This document shows positions 47,659-59,495 of a stretch of 64,000 nt of DNA, piece after piece. Position numbers and translations under genes: made by a program. The notes below the pieces were generated by a model, which saw nothing but the letters and a program-made list of their open reading frames with translations, had not been told where the DNA came from and searched no databases. The stretch's first letter is position 1, and the number at the start of each line of letters is the position of its first letter. Source of the stretch: Nothopassalora personata (taxonomy: Eukaryota > Ascomycota > Dothideomycetes > Mycosphaerellales > Mycosphaerellaceae); NCBI GenBank assembly GCA_033816765.1, contig CM066292.1:744001-808000 (forward strand), written 5' to 3'.

Positions 47659-48719
47659 AAGGTGGGAAGACCGGCGGAGCTGTTTAGGGAGGAGCTAAGG
47701 CGGTAGGATAGTGTAAGAGGAATAATAGTAGAGGTAGTAGTGTTTAAAGGAGCGTAAACGGAAGCGGAGGAAGTTAGATCTAGGGATATGATTTGCGCGC
47801 TATATTCAAGTTGTAATGTTCTTTCCTTATAGTATTACTACATATTAGTAGTTCGACCAGTATAGTAAGTGTAAGGAGATTAACTATTTCTAGAGGAGAA
47901 GTGAAGTATATAAGGTAGAAGCCTAAGAAGCTAGACTATTAGAGACTAGAATAACGCGCTTAGAAAGGATAATAATATAAGCTACTAAGGAACTCTAGGG
48001 GGAGTGGAAGAATATCGTTAGTAATAAGAAAATAGATATTATAATAGAGCTAGAGTAGTACACTACTAAGTAAGAGGAGGATTTACTACTTGTTAATAGT
48101 AAGTAGAGTAGGACCTTAGAATAGTATCTAGTCTCTTTACTATACTAAACTACTACTACTAAACTAGTAGTAGTAATTATTAGCTTCTAGTAGTTAATAG
48201 TACTCTACTTACTAGTAATATTCCTCTTATTTGAACTGATTAAAGACTACTTAATCTATCTCTATAGCTATATCTTGTATACTAGAGTAGTAAGATTAAT
48301 ACACCTACTATTATATTATAAGTAATAGTATTAGAGTAGATAAACTTAGAATAATATCTTTAGCGCTTAATATATATACTAAGACTTGTATAATAATACT
48401 AATAGTTCGTCTTACTATAAACTAAGAAAGTACTAGAAATGCTTATAATTTGTTCTACTAATATAGAAACTAGTTTATGATATTTCCTTAGTAGAGGTAG
48501 TAATAAATAAGATATTAAGTATACTATATATAATAGTACTTAATAAGCCTACTGGTAAGTAATATATAGATTCAACTATAATATCTAAAAGTATATAGAT
48601 ATTATAGTTTAGTCTAGGCTATATAATTATAACTAGTAATAAGGTACGAAGGATTACGTACGCTATATAAGATTACTTACTTTCTAGTAGCCTAGGAATT
48701 GAGAGGTATAGCTATACTA
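47659..48719. other. Island border, then RIP-degraded DNA
   Basis: From 47660 to about 47850 the sequence is transitional (some CA and TG left); beyond that it is fully RIPed. A charged helical stretch may be encoded near 47900-48070 on the plus strand, but stops prevent an assignment. Confidence 0.4.
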
Positions 48720-48965
48720 TCTCCTTTATATTTAGTAACGCTTAGAATTCCTTATTGTCTTAATATATTTAACTTACTATTTATTATTACTATTAAGAAG
48801 ATACTACGATCTATTTTCTATATTTTTATTCCTCAAGTCTCTTTAAGACTAAAGTAACTACTACGTTATTACTTTCACTTAATATCCTATTAGTCTAAGA
48901 ATAAACCTAGTTAAGCTTAGTCTTCTAATTCTATAACATTATTCAATTATACTAACTCTAATAGC
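48720..48965 (+). repeat. Family A LTR fragment (RIPed)
   Basis: Matches the 3' half of family A LTRs (tctcctttatatttagtaacg to attatactaactctaata). The next ~45 bases resemble the start of the internal region at 52582, so it may be the remnant of a 5' LTR. Confidence 0.55.
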
Positions 48966-49269
48966 TTTGAACGCGCTCTATAATACAATACTAATAGAGT
49001 AAATAGATATACCTATCCTAGCGTTCTAAGAGGTTAACGTTTTACTACGTATTTAAAGGCTCCTTAAACGTCTATAAAAGCTATACTTATCTTCTTTCCC
49101 TTAGCGTACTTTCTATTTTATAAGTTAAAAGGGGGAGAACTATATTAATAGCCGAGCGTTTAGTTCTACGGCTTATCTACGAGTTATATAGTAGCGGGCC
49201 GGTATTAGCTAGAATACCTAGTTATTTAGCTATAATTTTTTTAACTTTTCCTAGGTAGTTAAAGAGAGC
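48966..49269. other. RIP-degraded DNA between fragments
   Basis: The first part resembles the family A leader. The later part may be the body of the SINE-like copy that ends at 49325. No gene is seen. Confidence 0.35.
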
Positions 49270-49325
49270 TACAGAGTCTTAGACTTATATAGTATATTAA
49301 TAGAATTGTTATTATTATTATAAAG
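49270..49325 (+). repeat. SINE-like (family D) 3' end
   Basis: agtcttagacttatatagtatattaatag followed by a ttattattatta tail, the conserved family terminus. Confidence 0.55.
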
Positions 49326-49559
49326 AGAGGTATAACTCTTTATACCTTAGAGACATACTAAGTAATACCTTAAGTAGATACGTAATACTATACTACCGTA
49401 CCGCTCGACCTTTACGACTTTTACTAATAAACCCTCTACTAAGGTAGAACTAGTAGAATCTACAAAGTAATAAGAGGATAGGTAAATAAACGAGGCCCGT
49501 ATATAGGGTTAGAAGAGTGACACGCCTAATAATAATAATAATAAGAATACACTAAAGGA
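49326..49559. other. RIP-degraded DNA, nothing recognised
   Basis: No motif. It precedes the copia relic and may be its 5' part. Confidence 0.3.
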
Positions 49560-50907
49560 ATGCTAGAACATTACTAGTAAGCCTAAGAATTAATACTAAA
49601 CGTCTACTAAAGGATTAGTGTACTAATTAGTAGAATAAGTACTTTAAGAACTTTATTAACTACTACTTAGGTAATGATAGTACACGGTTACTTAGCGTAT
49701 TAAATTGTAATAGTCGTACTAACGGAGAACGATATTACGTAATTGCTAAGTATAAGGCCTTAAATAGTAGAAAAGCCTTTACTAGACTTATAGTCCTCTT
49801 AAGCTTGATTAGTAAACTAGGCTTCTAATTTAGGGATTGCTAGGTGTATAATAACTACTTAGATACCTATATAATAAACTATTATAACTAAGAGGTTATA
49901 GAATTTATTACTAAGTAACTTACGGACTTAGGGATCTAAGCTAGTATAACTACCTTTCCAATTGTAGCCTTAGGAAGCGTATATATTAAGATATAGAGAT
50001 ACTTAGGTAGCTAACTATATGTTACTTACTACCCTAGGTTTTATGTAAATAGTATCTTACATACACGTATAGAAGTACCTAGACTCTAGTAGTACGGACG
50101 TAATAATAGTATATGTTATAATAATTATAGGTTAATAGACATACTAGTACAATTACCTTCTTTAGGATAGTTATACTACCTTAATTACCTATAGTCTACT
50201 AATAGCTATTAAGTACTAATAGACGTATCCTACTAAAGATAACTAAAGAGAACCGTATAGTGTACTTTATTACTACAATTAGTAAGGGTGACATTACTAT
50301 TTAGCCTAGCTATAAAGTTATAGCCGTTATAAACAGTACTATAGGTACTATAGAGATAGTTACATCTAGTAGGATTCCTACTTAATACCGTAAGCTCTTA
50401 GGCTACTAATAGTATTAGCGTTTTAGTTATATAGCGCTAAGCGGATCAACTAATTACCGCTTAGGATTAAGGAGGTAATTATTAATAGTAGTCTCTAGGC
50501 CCTACTTACTACGTGTTTTAGGATACATAGTCTAGATTAAGCCTATAAAGTAAATAATAGGATATAGCCCATTAGAGTAACTATACCCTATAGGTATATA
50601 GCTATAGACTTAGTTAAATTTTAGCTCGCCTACAATAGCGATCGCTAGCTAGTCAACTTTTATAATCACGATACTAATAGACACTCCTAGTTTACTACTA
50701 AGAATAAGAACTAATATTTAGTCCTATATTACTTGAATACTCTATTAAGCTTTATTAAGTTTATAGGGCGTAAGTTTATTTTATTCTATAGTAGTAATGA
50801 ATTAGCTATTAGTACGGCCCTTTACTTAGTTATAAATAGTAATAACATTACTTAGTAACCTACTATAGATTATAGTCTATAGTAGCACCTAGTAGAGAGA
50901 GGTAGTG

Positions 50908-51109
50908 TCACGATCCAAGCGTGCACCGGCGCTGCAGCCCAATCAAACCTGAGGCAGCAGCCGCCAAGAATCAGGTGACATTGATTAGTCACCTGCAGCC
51001 TTTTCACAAGCAGGCCCTTCAATTCTAGCTTAGACACATGCAATCTACTATCTGCTTTTGAAACACCTTTATGAGCCCATTTCATGACTTCCAACCACTT
51101 GTAACGTGA
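50908..51109. mobile_element. MITE-like non-autonomous DNA element, un-RIPed
   Basis: About 202 bp, bounded by imperfect inverted termini (tcacgatccaag at the left; the right end reversed reads tcacgttacaag) and by an 8-bp near-duplication, aggtagtg (50900-50907) and aggtagta (51111-51118), differing by one TG-to-TA change. An 8-bp duplication suits a hAT-type origin. CA and TG are abundant, unlike the copia relic it interrupts. A 74-codon frame on the minus strand is incidental. Confidence 0.6.
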
Positions 51110-51313
51110 TAGGTAGTACCCTCATTATTACGATAGTACGTATAATACGGGTCTTTACTAATCTACCTAAGAAGTTATAGCTAGAGTATATAGTAGTAGT
51201 ATAATACATTCTCTAGAGGTCGCTAAGCTAATGAAAAGGATAGAAGACTCCCTTTAAGTTAGTAATAGGTAGTGTACTAAACCTTAGGTATATAGTAGTA
51301 TATAGGTACCTAG

Positions 51314-51315
<2 letters not shown>

Positions 51316-51355
<40 letters not shown>
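51316..51355. repeat. (TA)20 dinucleotide run
   Basis: Forty bases of uninterrupted TA within the copia relic. Confidence 0.95.
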
Positions 51356-51356
<1 letters not shown>

Positions 51357-51481
51357 CGTAGATTGAGCTAGTAAGACTAAGAAGCTTAAAGAGCAATCTC
51401 TTATTAGATATCTTATTAGATATAACTCTACTAATATCTATTAAAGATAGGATCTATCTAATAATAGGATTATAAGAGTAG

Positions 51482-51550
51482 ATTAATTAATTAATTATTA
51501 ATTGATTAATCCATTTACGTGCTATATGAGTCTAAGACTATATAACACGG
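51482..51550 (-). repeat. SINE-like (family D) 3' fragment, reversed
   Basis: attaattaattattaattg tail, then acgtgctatatgagtctaag and actatataacacggg, the reversed family terminus. Confidence 0.6.
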
Positions 51551-52122
51551 GTAGGGTGCCCTACCATTTTTCTAGTTAGTAGAGAAACAGCCTTTCGGCG
51601 ATAAAAACCTCTAAAAGTAAGTATAGTTCCTTTCTCGCGATATTATAGAGGCCTTCTTGCCTTACGAGACCTAGCGGTTTTCCCGTACTCCTTTTACGCC
51701 GTGAAAACCTAAAATACACTATGAAAATTAGCCGTAGAGGCTAAGGGCTAAGCCCTATATATTGAAATAGCGACGAAATTCACTCGGTTTACTTTAGACG
51801 TCCCGTATTACGTAACTTAGGGCTAAACTCTTACTACTATCGTAGTTCTTAGCAGTAGAGCTTTAAAACGAGCTACTAAACGTCTCAATTAGGTAACTAT
51901 CTGTCTCGTAATCTAGCGCTAAGTCTTATTTATCGCTAGTAATAGCGTTAGCGTTAGCGTTGGCGTTAGGCTTACGTAATTACTACTGTTAGGCTACAAT
52001 AACTTATCTACTAGACGTCCTATAGAAAGAAGGAGACTAGAGCCGGAATCCCCGCGTAAAGGCGCATAAAATAAGCCTAGTTACTTTCTAATTAGGCCTA
52101 GTTTAGAATTTCGTTAGGGTCG
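51551..52122 (+). repeat. Repeat family E, 5' part
   Basis: Resembles 32650-32830 (cctttcggcgataaaaacc, cttgccttacgagacc, ttacgccgtgaaaacc). It is only mildly RIPed here. It is cut at 52122 by the 5' LTR of the next element. Confidence 0.45.
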
Positions 52123-52581
52123 TGTTACGGTTTGGATTAAGCTATAACGGCACGCCTGACTATTAGCTACAGAGACCACGTGCGCCGCACGAGATCACTC
52201 GCTTACTAGCGACTTAGTGATTCGAGATCACTCGCTTACTAGCAACTTAGTAATTCAAAATCACTCGCTTACTAGCGACTTAGTAATTTGAGATTACTCG
52301 CTTACTAGCGATTAAGTAATTAAGACTAAGACTAGCAATGTCTCTTTTGTATTTAGGAACGCTAAGGATCCCTTATGGTTTCGATGCGTTTAACTTACTG
52401 TTTAATATTACTATTTAGAATACACTATAACCTAACCTCTACCTTACTACTACTTAGTCTTTATAAGATAAGACAGCTACTACTTTATTACTTTCCCTTA
52501 ACTTCCTATCGGCCCGAGAACAAACCCGATTAAGCTAGTCTTCTGAACTTGTAATATTATTAGGTTATACTAAACCTAATA
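52123..52581 (+). repeat. 5' LTR of the 52-59 kb family A element
   Basis: 459 bp, tgttacgg to cctaata. The U3 part holds about four copies of a 33-bp repeat (gagatcactcgcttactagc...) at 52190-52320. The same array is in the 3' LTR. Confidence 0.85.
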
Positions 52582-52619
52582 GCTATAAACGCTCTCTACG
52601 ATAGGAGACCGATAGAGTA

Positions 52620-54600
52620 ACCGGGGAACACCCGCCCCTAGTAAAGCAAGTAGAGCCCAACGACCTTAGACCGTAAACGATGCTATTAATGCCTTAGCTA
52701 CTTATATAGGCAACGACACCCTTAAGGTTAGTAAGCCGGAGTTCTACTATAGCGACCGAGATAAGTTTAGAACTTAGGTTAATTAGATAGATATGTACTT
52801 CTTATTTAACTCTATAACTAAGAACCTTAAGCCTATCTTTACTACTACCTTCTTAAGAGGACGAGCATAGCATTAGGTTAAACTATTCCTTAGGAAATAC
52901 CTAGATAGCAACGGAAAAGATAATGCCGACGGAATCTTTAGGTTATATAACTATCTTAAGCATACTATAAAGAGCGTCTTTAGTGTCTCTAATAAGATTG
53001 CTACTACCGTTCGTGTTATTTAGCAGTTGACCTAGAAGACATCTACTACCGAATATGCTACTAAATTCTAGGAATACGCGTAACTTACCGATTAGAACGA
53101 CGAAGCACTTTAAGTCATATACCGAAGAGGACCAAAGGAGCATGTTAAGGACGAGTTAATAAGGGACGGTCGGAAGATCGATAGCTTAGGCGACCTCGTT
53201 AGAGTCACGATTGATCTTAACGATAAGCTCTACGAGAGAGCTATAGAACGACGATACGACTCTAAGATATCTAGAAAGGCTAGATACACACTAGGCTACG
53301 ATAACCGTAATAGAGGCTTCTACGATAACTATAATAATAAGCCTAGGGATAAACCGTACTACGGACTATAGCTAATAGAACTTGACGTTACCGAGAAAGG
53401 TCGTAAGATTAGGAATAGTAACGGGAATAGAGCATCCCGGAGTTCGAAAGAAACATAAACTTACTACGGATGTAGTAAACCTAGCTACCTAGTAAGGGAC
53501 TACCGCGGTAAGAATATAGTACGCGGCGAACAGTTTAATATAATACAACCCTAAACTAGTAAATCTAAGAGTAGCGTTAGATCTCGAGGAGATACCAACT
53601 ATACCCGGAGAGTAGGGGAGAGAGCTAGTAATAGAAGCACGACGCGTCTCCTAGACCCCTTAGAAGAACGAGGAGGGTACTATAGGTAGTAAATAGTAGT
53701 TATTCTTTTTAATGCGAAGAACTAACTATAACAGTTTAATGTAACAGTACGAAGAGTTAACTACGAGATTAAATCCGAATCTCAAAATAGTTATAGAAGC
53801 CTTTATTAGCGATTCTGTTACTAAGACTCGTGTTAAGTTTACTACGCCGCAAAATTAGGCGTAGGGTATTAGCCTTAGTAACTAAGAGGAACCCTAGAAG
53901 TAACGCATAGGTAAAACGCTACGCTCCGAGAAGTAAACATCGACGAATCCTACTTTAACGATAATAGAAGCGATAAAGAAAACTAAGACCTAGGATAGAA
54001 CGGATCGTAGTTACCAGAACTATAGGAAGAAAGTTAAGAAACCACCGGGCTAGATACTATTGAGGAAGATTAGGATCCGGAAGAATTAAGCGAAGAAGAT
54101 TCCTCCGAAGGAGAAGAGAGTAACACTAACGATAATCATAAATAACTAACCTTCACGATTAATGCACCTAAGAAATTATATAACATAATCGTACACCTAT
54201 AAAGAAGGTACGAAGAATTCCTACCTAAGATAGGCGGACAAAGAATGCTACACTCTATTAAGTTTAATAAGACACTTAACACCCTACGAGGTATAGCCTA
54301 GGGATACCTACTTATAGAAATAACCGAGAATCTAGTAACTGCTATTATAGAACGACAGCCAATAGGAAGCTAAATAATAGGAACCGGATACCTTATACCG
54401 TTAGGAACATTTATATCGAATAAATTACGTAACGTATTGTAACACGTACGCGTACTCTACTTAGAAACGTAGAAGATCTAGGAACGTTACCAAATGTAGG
54501 TATAGCTATAGAAAGGCTCGCGCTAGGTTTAAGCAGAGGCCTCGAGACCCGAAGCACGACATTCTATATACAAATAGGGAAAAGGATTAAGTCCCTAGGA
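52620..54600 (+). pseudogene. Family A gag (RIPed)
   Basis: With RIP stops read through, the frame near 52735-53400 shows a retrotransposon gag capsid pattern: TTFLRGRA-H-VKPFLRKYL, DGIFRLYNYLK, then IYRRGPKEHVKDELIRDGR. A Cys-rich YYGC-KPSYLVRDY segment near 53460-53510 is probably a mutated CCHC knuckle. The linker to protease follows, and its 54330-54620 part is found reversed at 6026-6300. Confidence 0.7.
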
Positions 54601-54654
54601 ATAAGCGACCGAAAGGAGTTATATAACATATATAATGCTTAAGTATCGACTATA

Positions 54655-57600
54655 GTGTTTCGAACTAAGATTATTATTAACGGGCATAAGATAGATACTA
54701 TAATAGATTCCGGAGGAAGCGGGAACTTTACCTCCGAATCATTTATTAAAAGACATAGGATTACTATCTATAAGAAGAAAGAGGGTTATATATTAATTGC
54801 GGTAGACGCATTATCCTTACCTAGTATAGAGCGCAAGACGATACCGCTACTACTTACTATCTAACGGTACTACGAGGAAATTATCTTAGATATTACTAAT
54901 ATAGCTAGTTATAACATTGTACTAGGTATACCTTAGGTAAGAAAGTATAATCTAGTAATCAACTAGAGAAGAGGAGTACTTACATTTAGGGAATGTAATT
55001 ACGTTATCGACATTTAGCCTACGTAGTAGTAGCGTTTACTAGTAGATAAGGTAAGGAAATAGCTAAACGAGATATAGCTTACGCCGACTAGAAGGATAGA
55101 AGAACTACCTTCGACCGGGATAGATACTAGCGTAGGGCCGCCGGGTTACGAAGTTACTAGTAGTAATAGAAGTAACGCACTATCGAAGGATACTAACATT
55201 TTAGAGTTAAGTATTCCTAAGGAGTATCGTAAGTAGTCGCGACTCTTTAAAGAGGAAAGAGGTAAGGATGCCTTACCTAAGCACTAACTATAGGATTAGA
55301 AGATAAACATTTAGCTAGGGAAAGAGCCTCTATAGGGACCCCTATATTAAATGTCTAAGAAAGAGCTATAGACCCTACGAGAATAGCTAAAGGAGAAGCT
55401 AGCTAAAGGATAGATAAGAAGATCTACCTTAAGCGTAGGAACTCTATATATGTTCGTTCTAAAAGTAAACGGGAAGTTACGACTCGTATAAGACTATAGG
55501 AAGTTAAACGAGATTACGATTAAGAACCGATACTAGCTACCTAACATCGAAGAAGCATAAGATAGATTAACCGGATTAGACTAGTACACGAAGATTAACC
55601 TACGAGATGCCTTCTACGCTATACAGATAGTAGAAGGAGAAGAATAGAAAACCGCTTTTAGAACAAGATACGGACTTTACGAATTCTTAGTTATGCTAAT
55701 AGGATTAACTAACGCACCCGCATCCTATTAGGACCTTGTTAACGAGACACTTAGAGACCTACTCGATGTATGCGTTATCGCCTCTATAGACGATATATTG
55801 GTCTACACGAAAGGATCCCTTTAGAATTACATAAAACAAGTCTAGGACGTATTCGAGCGACTTACGCGTTTAGGATTTAAGATAGCACCCGAGAAATGCG
55901 AATTCTACAAGAAAGAAGTTAAATTCTTAGGCTTTATTATTATTACTATCGGGATAACGATCGCCCTGCGAAAATACAGTTAATTAGAGAATAGCTAGAA
56001 CTAAAAACAGTTAAGGACGTACAATTATTCCTTAGACTAGCGAACTACAACCGGAAATTCGTTAAGGATTATTTAAAAATAGCAGCACTAATAACGATGC
56101 TTACGAGAAAGGACATTAACTAGAAATAGGAAAAGGAACAAATTAAAGCGTTCGAGAAACTTAAGGAACAATACGCTTTAGCCCCTATACTTTGACTATT
56201 CGATAGTAGTAAGGAAGTCTATATCGAGACCGATACGTCTAATATAGAAATAGGCGCGTACCTAACATAGACACACGATAGGTAGAGACACCTAGTAGCC
56301 TATTACTCCCGGAAAATAACCACAGCGGAATAGAATAGCTAGAACTAAAAACAGTTAAGGACGTACAATTATTCCTTAGACTAGCGAACTACAACCGGAA
56401 ATTCATTAAGGACTACGTAAAGACAATAGCACTAATAACGATGCTTACAAGAAAAGACGTTACCTAGAAATAGGGAAAGGAATAGATTAAAGCGTTTAAG
56501 AAACTTAAGGAACAATATGCTTTAGCCCCTACGCTTCGACTATTCGATAGTAGTAAGGAAGTCTATATCGAGACCGATACGTCTAATATAGGAATAGGCG
56601 CGTACCTAACATAGACACACGATAGGTAGAGACACCTAGTAGCCTATTACTCCCGGAAAATAACCACAGCGGAATAGAACTACGACATCTATAATAAAGA
56701 GCTTCTAGCTATTGTTGCTACTATATAACATTAGAGAGTATACGTTGAGGGCCTACCGAAGTTAACGATTCTTTCTAACTATAAGAATCTTACGTACTTC
56801 ACGACGACGAAGGACTTACCCGAAGGCAAGCCCGCTAGTCGGAGCTACTAGGGCAATATAAGTTCAAAATTAGATATACTCTAGGACGAGAAAATAGCCG
56901 CGCTAATACGCTAAGCTAAAGAAGCGACTATATAGAAGGAAAGGAACTAGTACATCATAAGATACTAAAGACAAACCCCGACGGAAGTCTTAGTACTAAC
57001 ATAAGAGAATTTAACAACATCGTACGGATATTAGGCGATAAGGACGAACAATTCCCTATATTATAAGGAAAATACTAAGTACTAAAGGATCGAGAAGAAG
57101 AATACATATAATAACATTACAACGGACTAACTTACGGACACCCTAGAACTTTAAAGACAATGGACCTAATACAGCGTAGCTTCTTATTTCTATAGATAAG
57201 ACTTAAGGTGTTACACTACATTAAATAATGCGTACACTACTAACGAAATAAGGCTGCGAGACATGCGAAATACGGTTACCTACAGTTTAGGACACTACCG
57301 ACAAAACCATAGGACGAAGTTATAATAGACTTTATTACGAAACTCCTACCGTTAAAGGATGAAGTCACGAAACAACTATACGACATAATACTAGTTATAG
57401 TTAATAGACTTACGAAATACGTACACTTTATTCCTGCATTAGAAACATACAATATAGAGCAGCTCGGATACCTCGTACTAGATAGACTTATCCAATACTA
57501 CAGATTCCCTTAAGCGTTCATAACGGACAGAGATAAGCTATTTACATCGAACTACTAGAAGACGCTTATAGGAACGATCGGAATTAAACATAAGCTATTA

Positions 57601-58335
57601 ACGGCATATTATCCGGAGATAGACGGATAAACTAAAAGGATAAACTAAACGCTAGAACAATATCTACGACACTACATTAACTACGTATAAGACAACTAGG
57701 TTTATTACTGCTAATAGCGTAGATTGCACCAAACAACTATAAATTAGAGACAACTTTAACGACACTATTCTATACGAACTTTAGTAAAGATCCTAACCTA
57801 TTCGGAATAGCTAGATCCCACCTATAAGCCGAAAGAGCAATCGTAACGACGGATACTCTTAAGGAAGTGTATAAAGAAACACGCAAGGCGATCGAAGATG
57901 TATAATACAAACTGTCTTAATAATAGCAAGACACGAGAAAAATGGCACCTCTACTAAAAGAGGGGGATAAGGTCTATCTCCTTATAAAAAACTTAAGAAC
58001 AAGAAGATAGACTAAGAAACTAGATTACGTTAAGGTCGGACTATTTTTTATTAACAAAGTCGTAGGACTAGTTAACTACCGACTACGGCTACTACCGGAC
58101 GCAAAAATCTACCTAGTCTTCTATATCTCTAAGCTAGAACTAGCGGACACCGAGACACCTTACTAAGAGAGCTTCTATTTTGAGCCGGAAGTAGAGAACG
58201 AATTCGAAGTCAAAAAAATCCTAGATAGAAGAGGTTAGCGATACCTTATTAAGTAGAAAGGATGCGACGAATTAGAAAATACCTAGGAACTACAAGAACA
58301 CCTATAGAACTGTTAGCAAAGGATCTAGGAGTACT
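54655..58335 (+). pseudogene. Family A pol (RIPed): protease to chromodomain
   Basis: An open piece at 54655-54864 has the protease DSGGSGNF motif. RT, RNase H, integrase and chromodomain follow, co-linear with the pol at 60646-64000. A 344-bp segment of the RT/RNase H region is tandemly repeated (55989-56332 and 56333-56676), which shifts the frame. Many TAG/TAA replace Gln/Trp codons. Confidence 0.85.
55989..56676 (+). repeat. 344-bp tandem duplication inside pol
   Basis: Two adjacent copies both start gaatagctagaactaaaaac and end near cacagcggaatagaa. They differ by scattered transitions. 344 is not a multiple of 3. Neither of the other family A copies in the window has it. Confidence 0.85.
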
Positions 58336-58386
58336 AGAAACGTACTAGTAGATCGACCTCCGCTAGAGACTAATCTACTAGAAAGT

Positions 58387-58509
58387 AGTTAAAGTAGGAA
58401 TCGAACCTACGACCTTAGGATACCTTTAACGAACCTTCGCCTAAGGGTAAGGAGAATTTATTAATACATAGGTTATACCCCGACGCTCTAACTACTAAGC
58501 TACATAACC
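58387..58509 (-). tRNA. tRNA-like sequence with an intron-like insert
   Basis: On the minus strand: acceptor-like ggttatg, D-arm tagcttagtagttagagc (A-box like), a GGGTA/TATCC anticodon stem enclosing a loop of more than 50 nt, and a T-arm gtaggttcgattcctac (perfect B box) followed by tttaact, which partly pairs with the acceptor. The long loop fits a tRNA with an intron. It differs from the tRNA-like sequences at 8040-8112 and 60584-60656 but occupies the same slot. Confidence 0.5.
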
Positions 58510-58568
58510 GGTTTTAATAAGGGAAACGGAGAACTTACACGAACATATCCCCTACGAGGAACTAATAC

Positions 58569-59048
58569 TTATCTACTAGAAGGGACGGAAAAGTCGATCG
58601 CGTTATTAACAAAGTCGATAGAGGACTATATAGTAGGAGAAAGGCTAATAGTCGCATCGGCAGTAGGACAATCGACGTCCTTAATCTCTCTAGAGGCCTC
58701 TATTTCGGCCTCTAGACACTGCGCCTTCTTACGCGCGCGCTCCTCCGCTTAACGAAGTATTGCCTTGTCCCGTATCAACCGTGCTAAGATCTCCGTAAGC
58801 TCCTCCTTATCCTTTTCGACCTTTTTCCGGTACTCCTCCCGGGTCTTGTTAAGAGACCCCTAGGACAGGTTTACATACTTACGCCCGTGACGAATACACT
58901 CCGAACACCGAAGCCGAAAGTTGCCTTCTATAATAATATAGGATAACCCGTTAAAGAAGTAATAGTTACACGCGAGATCTACTAGACGACCGTGTTTATT
59001 AATTTCCTTAGCGAGCCGAAGACGGTTTTTAGAAGAAGAAGAAGACAT
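58569..59048 (-). pseudogene. Family A opposite-strand Zn2Cys6-like accessory gene, RIPed
   Basis: ATG at 59048 and TAA at 58569-58571, exactly 160 codons in one frame with internal RIP stops (one at 58860). Cys spacing, taking Tyr as mutated Cys, is C-x2-C-x6-C-x10-C-x2-C-x6-C within the first ~60 residues (RCSEC is intact). A Lys/Glu-rich coiled coil of about 70 residues follows (EEYRKKVEKDKEEL type), then an acidic/hydrophobic tail. The order is the same as in the intact gene at 59980-60543. Confidence 0.7.
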
Positions 59049-59125
59049 CGTTATAGGCCGCAAAGAGGGGACATTATATTATCTTATATAAGCTTCGGGA
59101 CGAAGCTAGGCTAGAAGGGGGGTAG

Positions 59126-59495
59126 TGTTACGGTTCGGATTAAGCTATAACGGCACGCCTAACTATTAGCTATAGAGACTACGTGCGCCGCACGAGATCA
59201 CTCGCTTACTAGCGACTTAGTAATTCGAGATTACTCGCTTACTAGCAACTTAGTAATTCGAAATCACTCGCTTACTAGCAACTTAGTAATTTAAGATTAC
59301 TCGCTTACTAGCGATTAAGTAATTAAGACTAAGACTAGCAATGTCTCTTTTATATTTAGGAACGCTAAGAATCACTTATAGTTTCGATGCGTTCAACTCG
59401 CTGTTCAATATTACTGTTTAGAATATACTATAACCTACCCTCTACCTTACTACTACTTAGTCTTTACAAGACAAGACAGCTATTGCTTTATTACT
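59126..59495 (+). repeat. 3' LTR of the 52-59 kb element, truncated
   Basis: Starts tgttacggttcgg after the purine tract agaaggggggtag and matches the first ~370 bp of the 5' LTR at 52123, including the 33-bp repeats. It is cut by the younger element at 59496. Confidence 0.85.

Larger units (their letters stand above)
49560..51480 (+). pseudogene. Ty1/copia relic: gag/protease region to integrase
   Basis: Same family as the minus-strand relic at 25978-29370. For example 50750-50895 (ttaagtttatagggcgtaag... to ctactatagattatagtctatag) is the reverse of 27620-27790, and 51150-51310 is the reverse of the integrase end at 27380-27600. A MITE interrupts it at 50908 and a TA run ends the match near 51316. 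RIPed throughout. Confidence 0.6.
52123..59495 (+). mobile_element. Complete but RIPed family A Ty3/gypsy chromovirus
   Basis: Order on the plus strand: 5' LTR, gag, protease, RT, RNase H (with a tandem duplication), integrase, chromodomain, then on the minus strand a tRNA-like sequence and the Zn2Cys6-like gene, then a purine tract and the 3' LTR. The 3' LTR is cut at 59495 by insertion of a younger family A element. RIP stops throughout. Confidence 0.9.

Noticed and set aside
52190..52320. CRISPR-like array of 33-bp repeats
   Set aside because: The repeats are contiguous with no unique spacers, lie in an LTR U3, and the genome is fungal.
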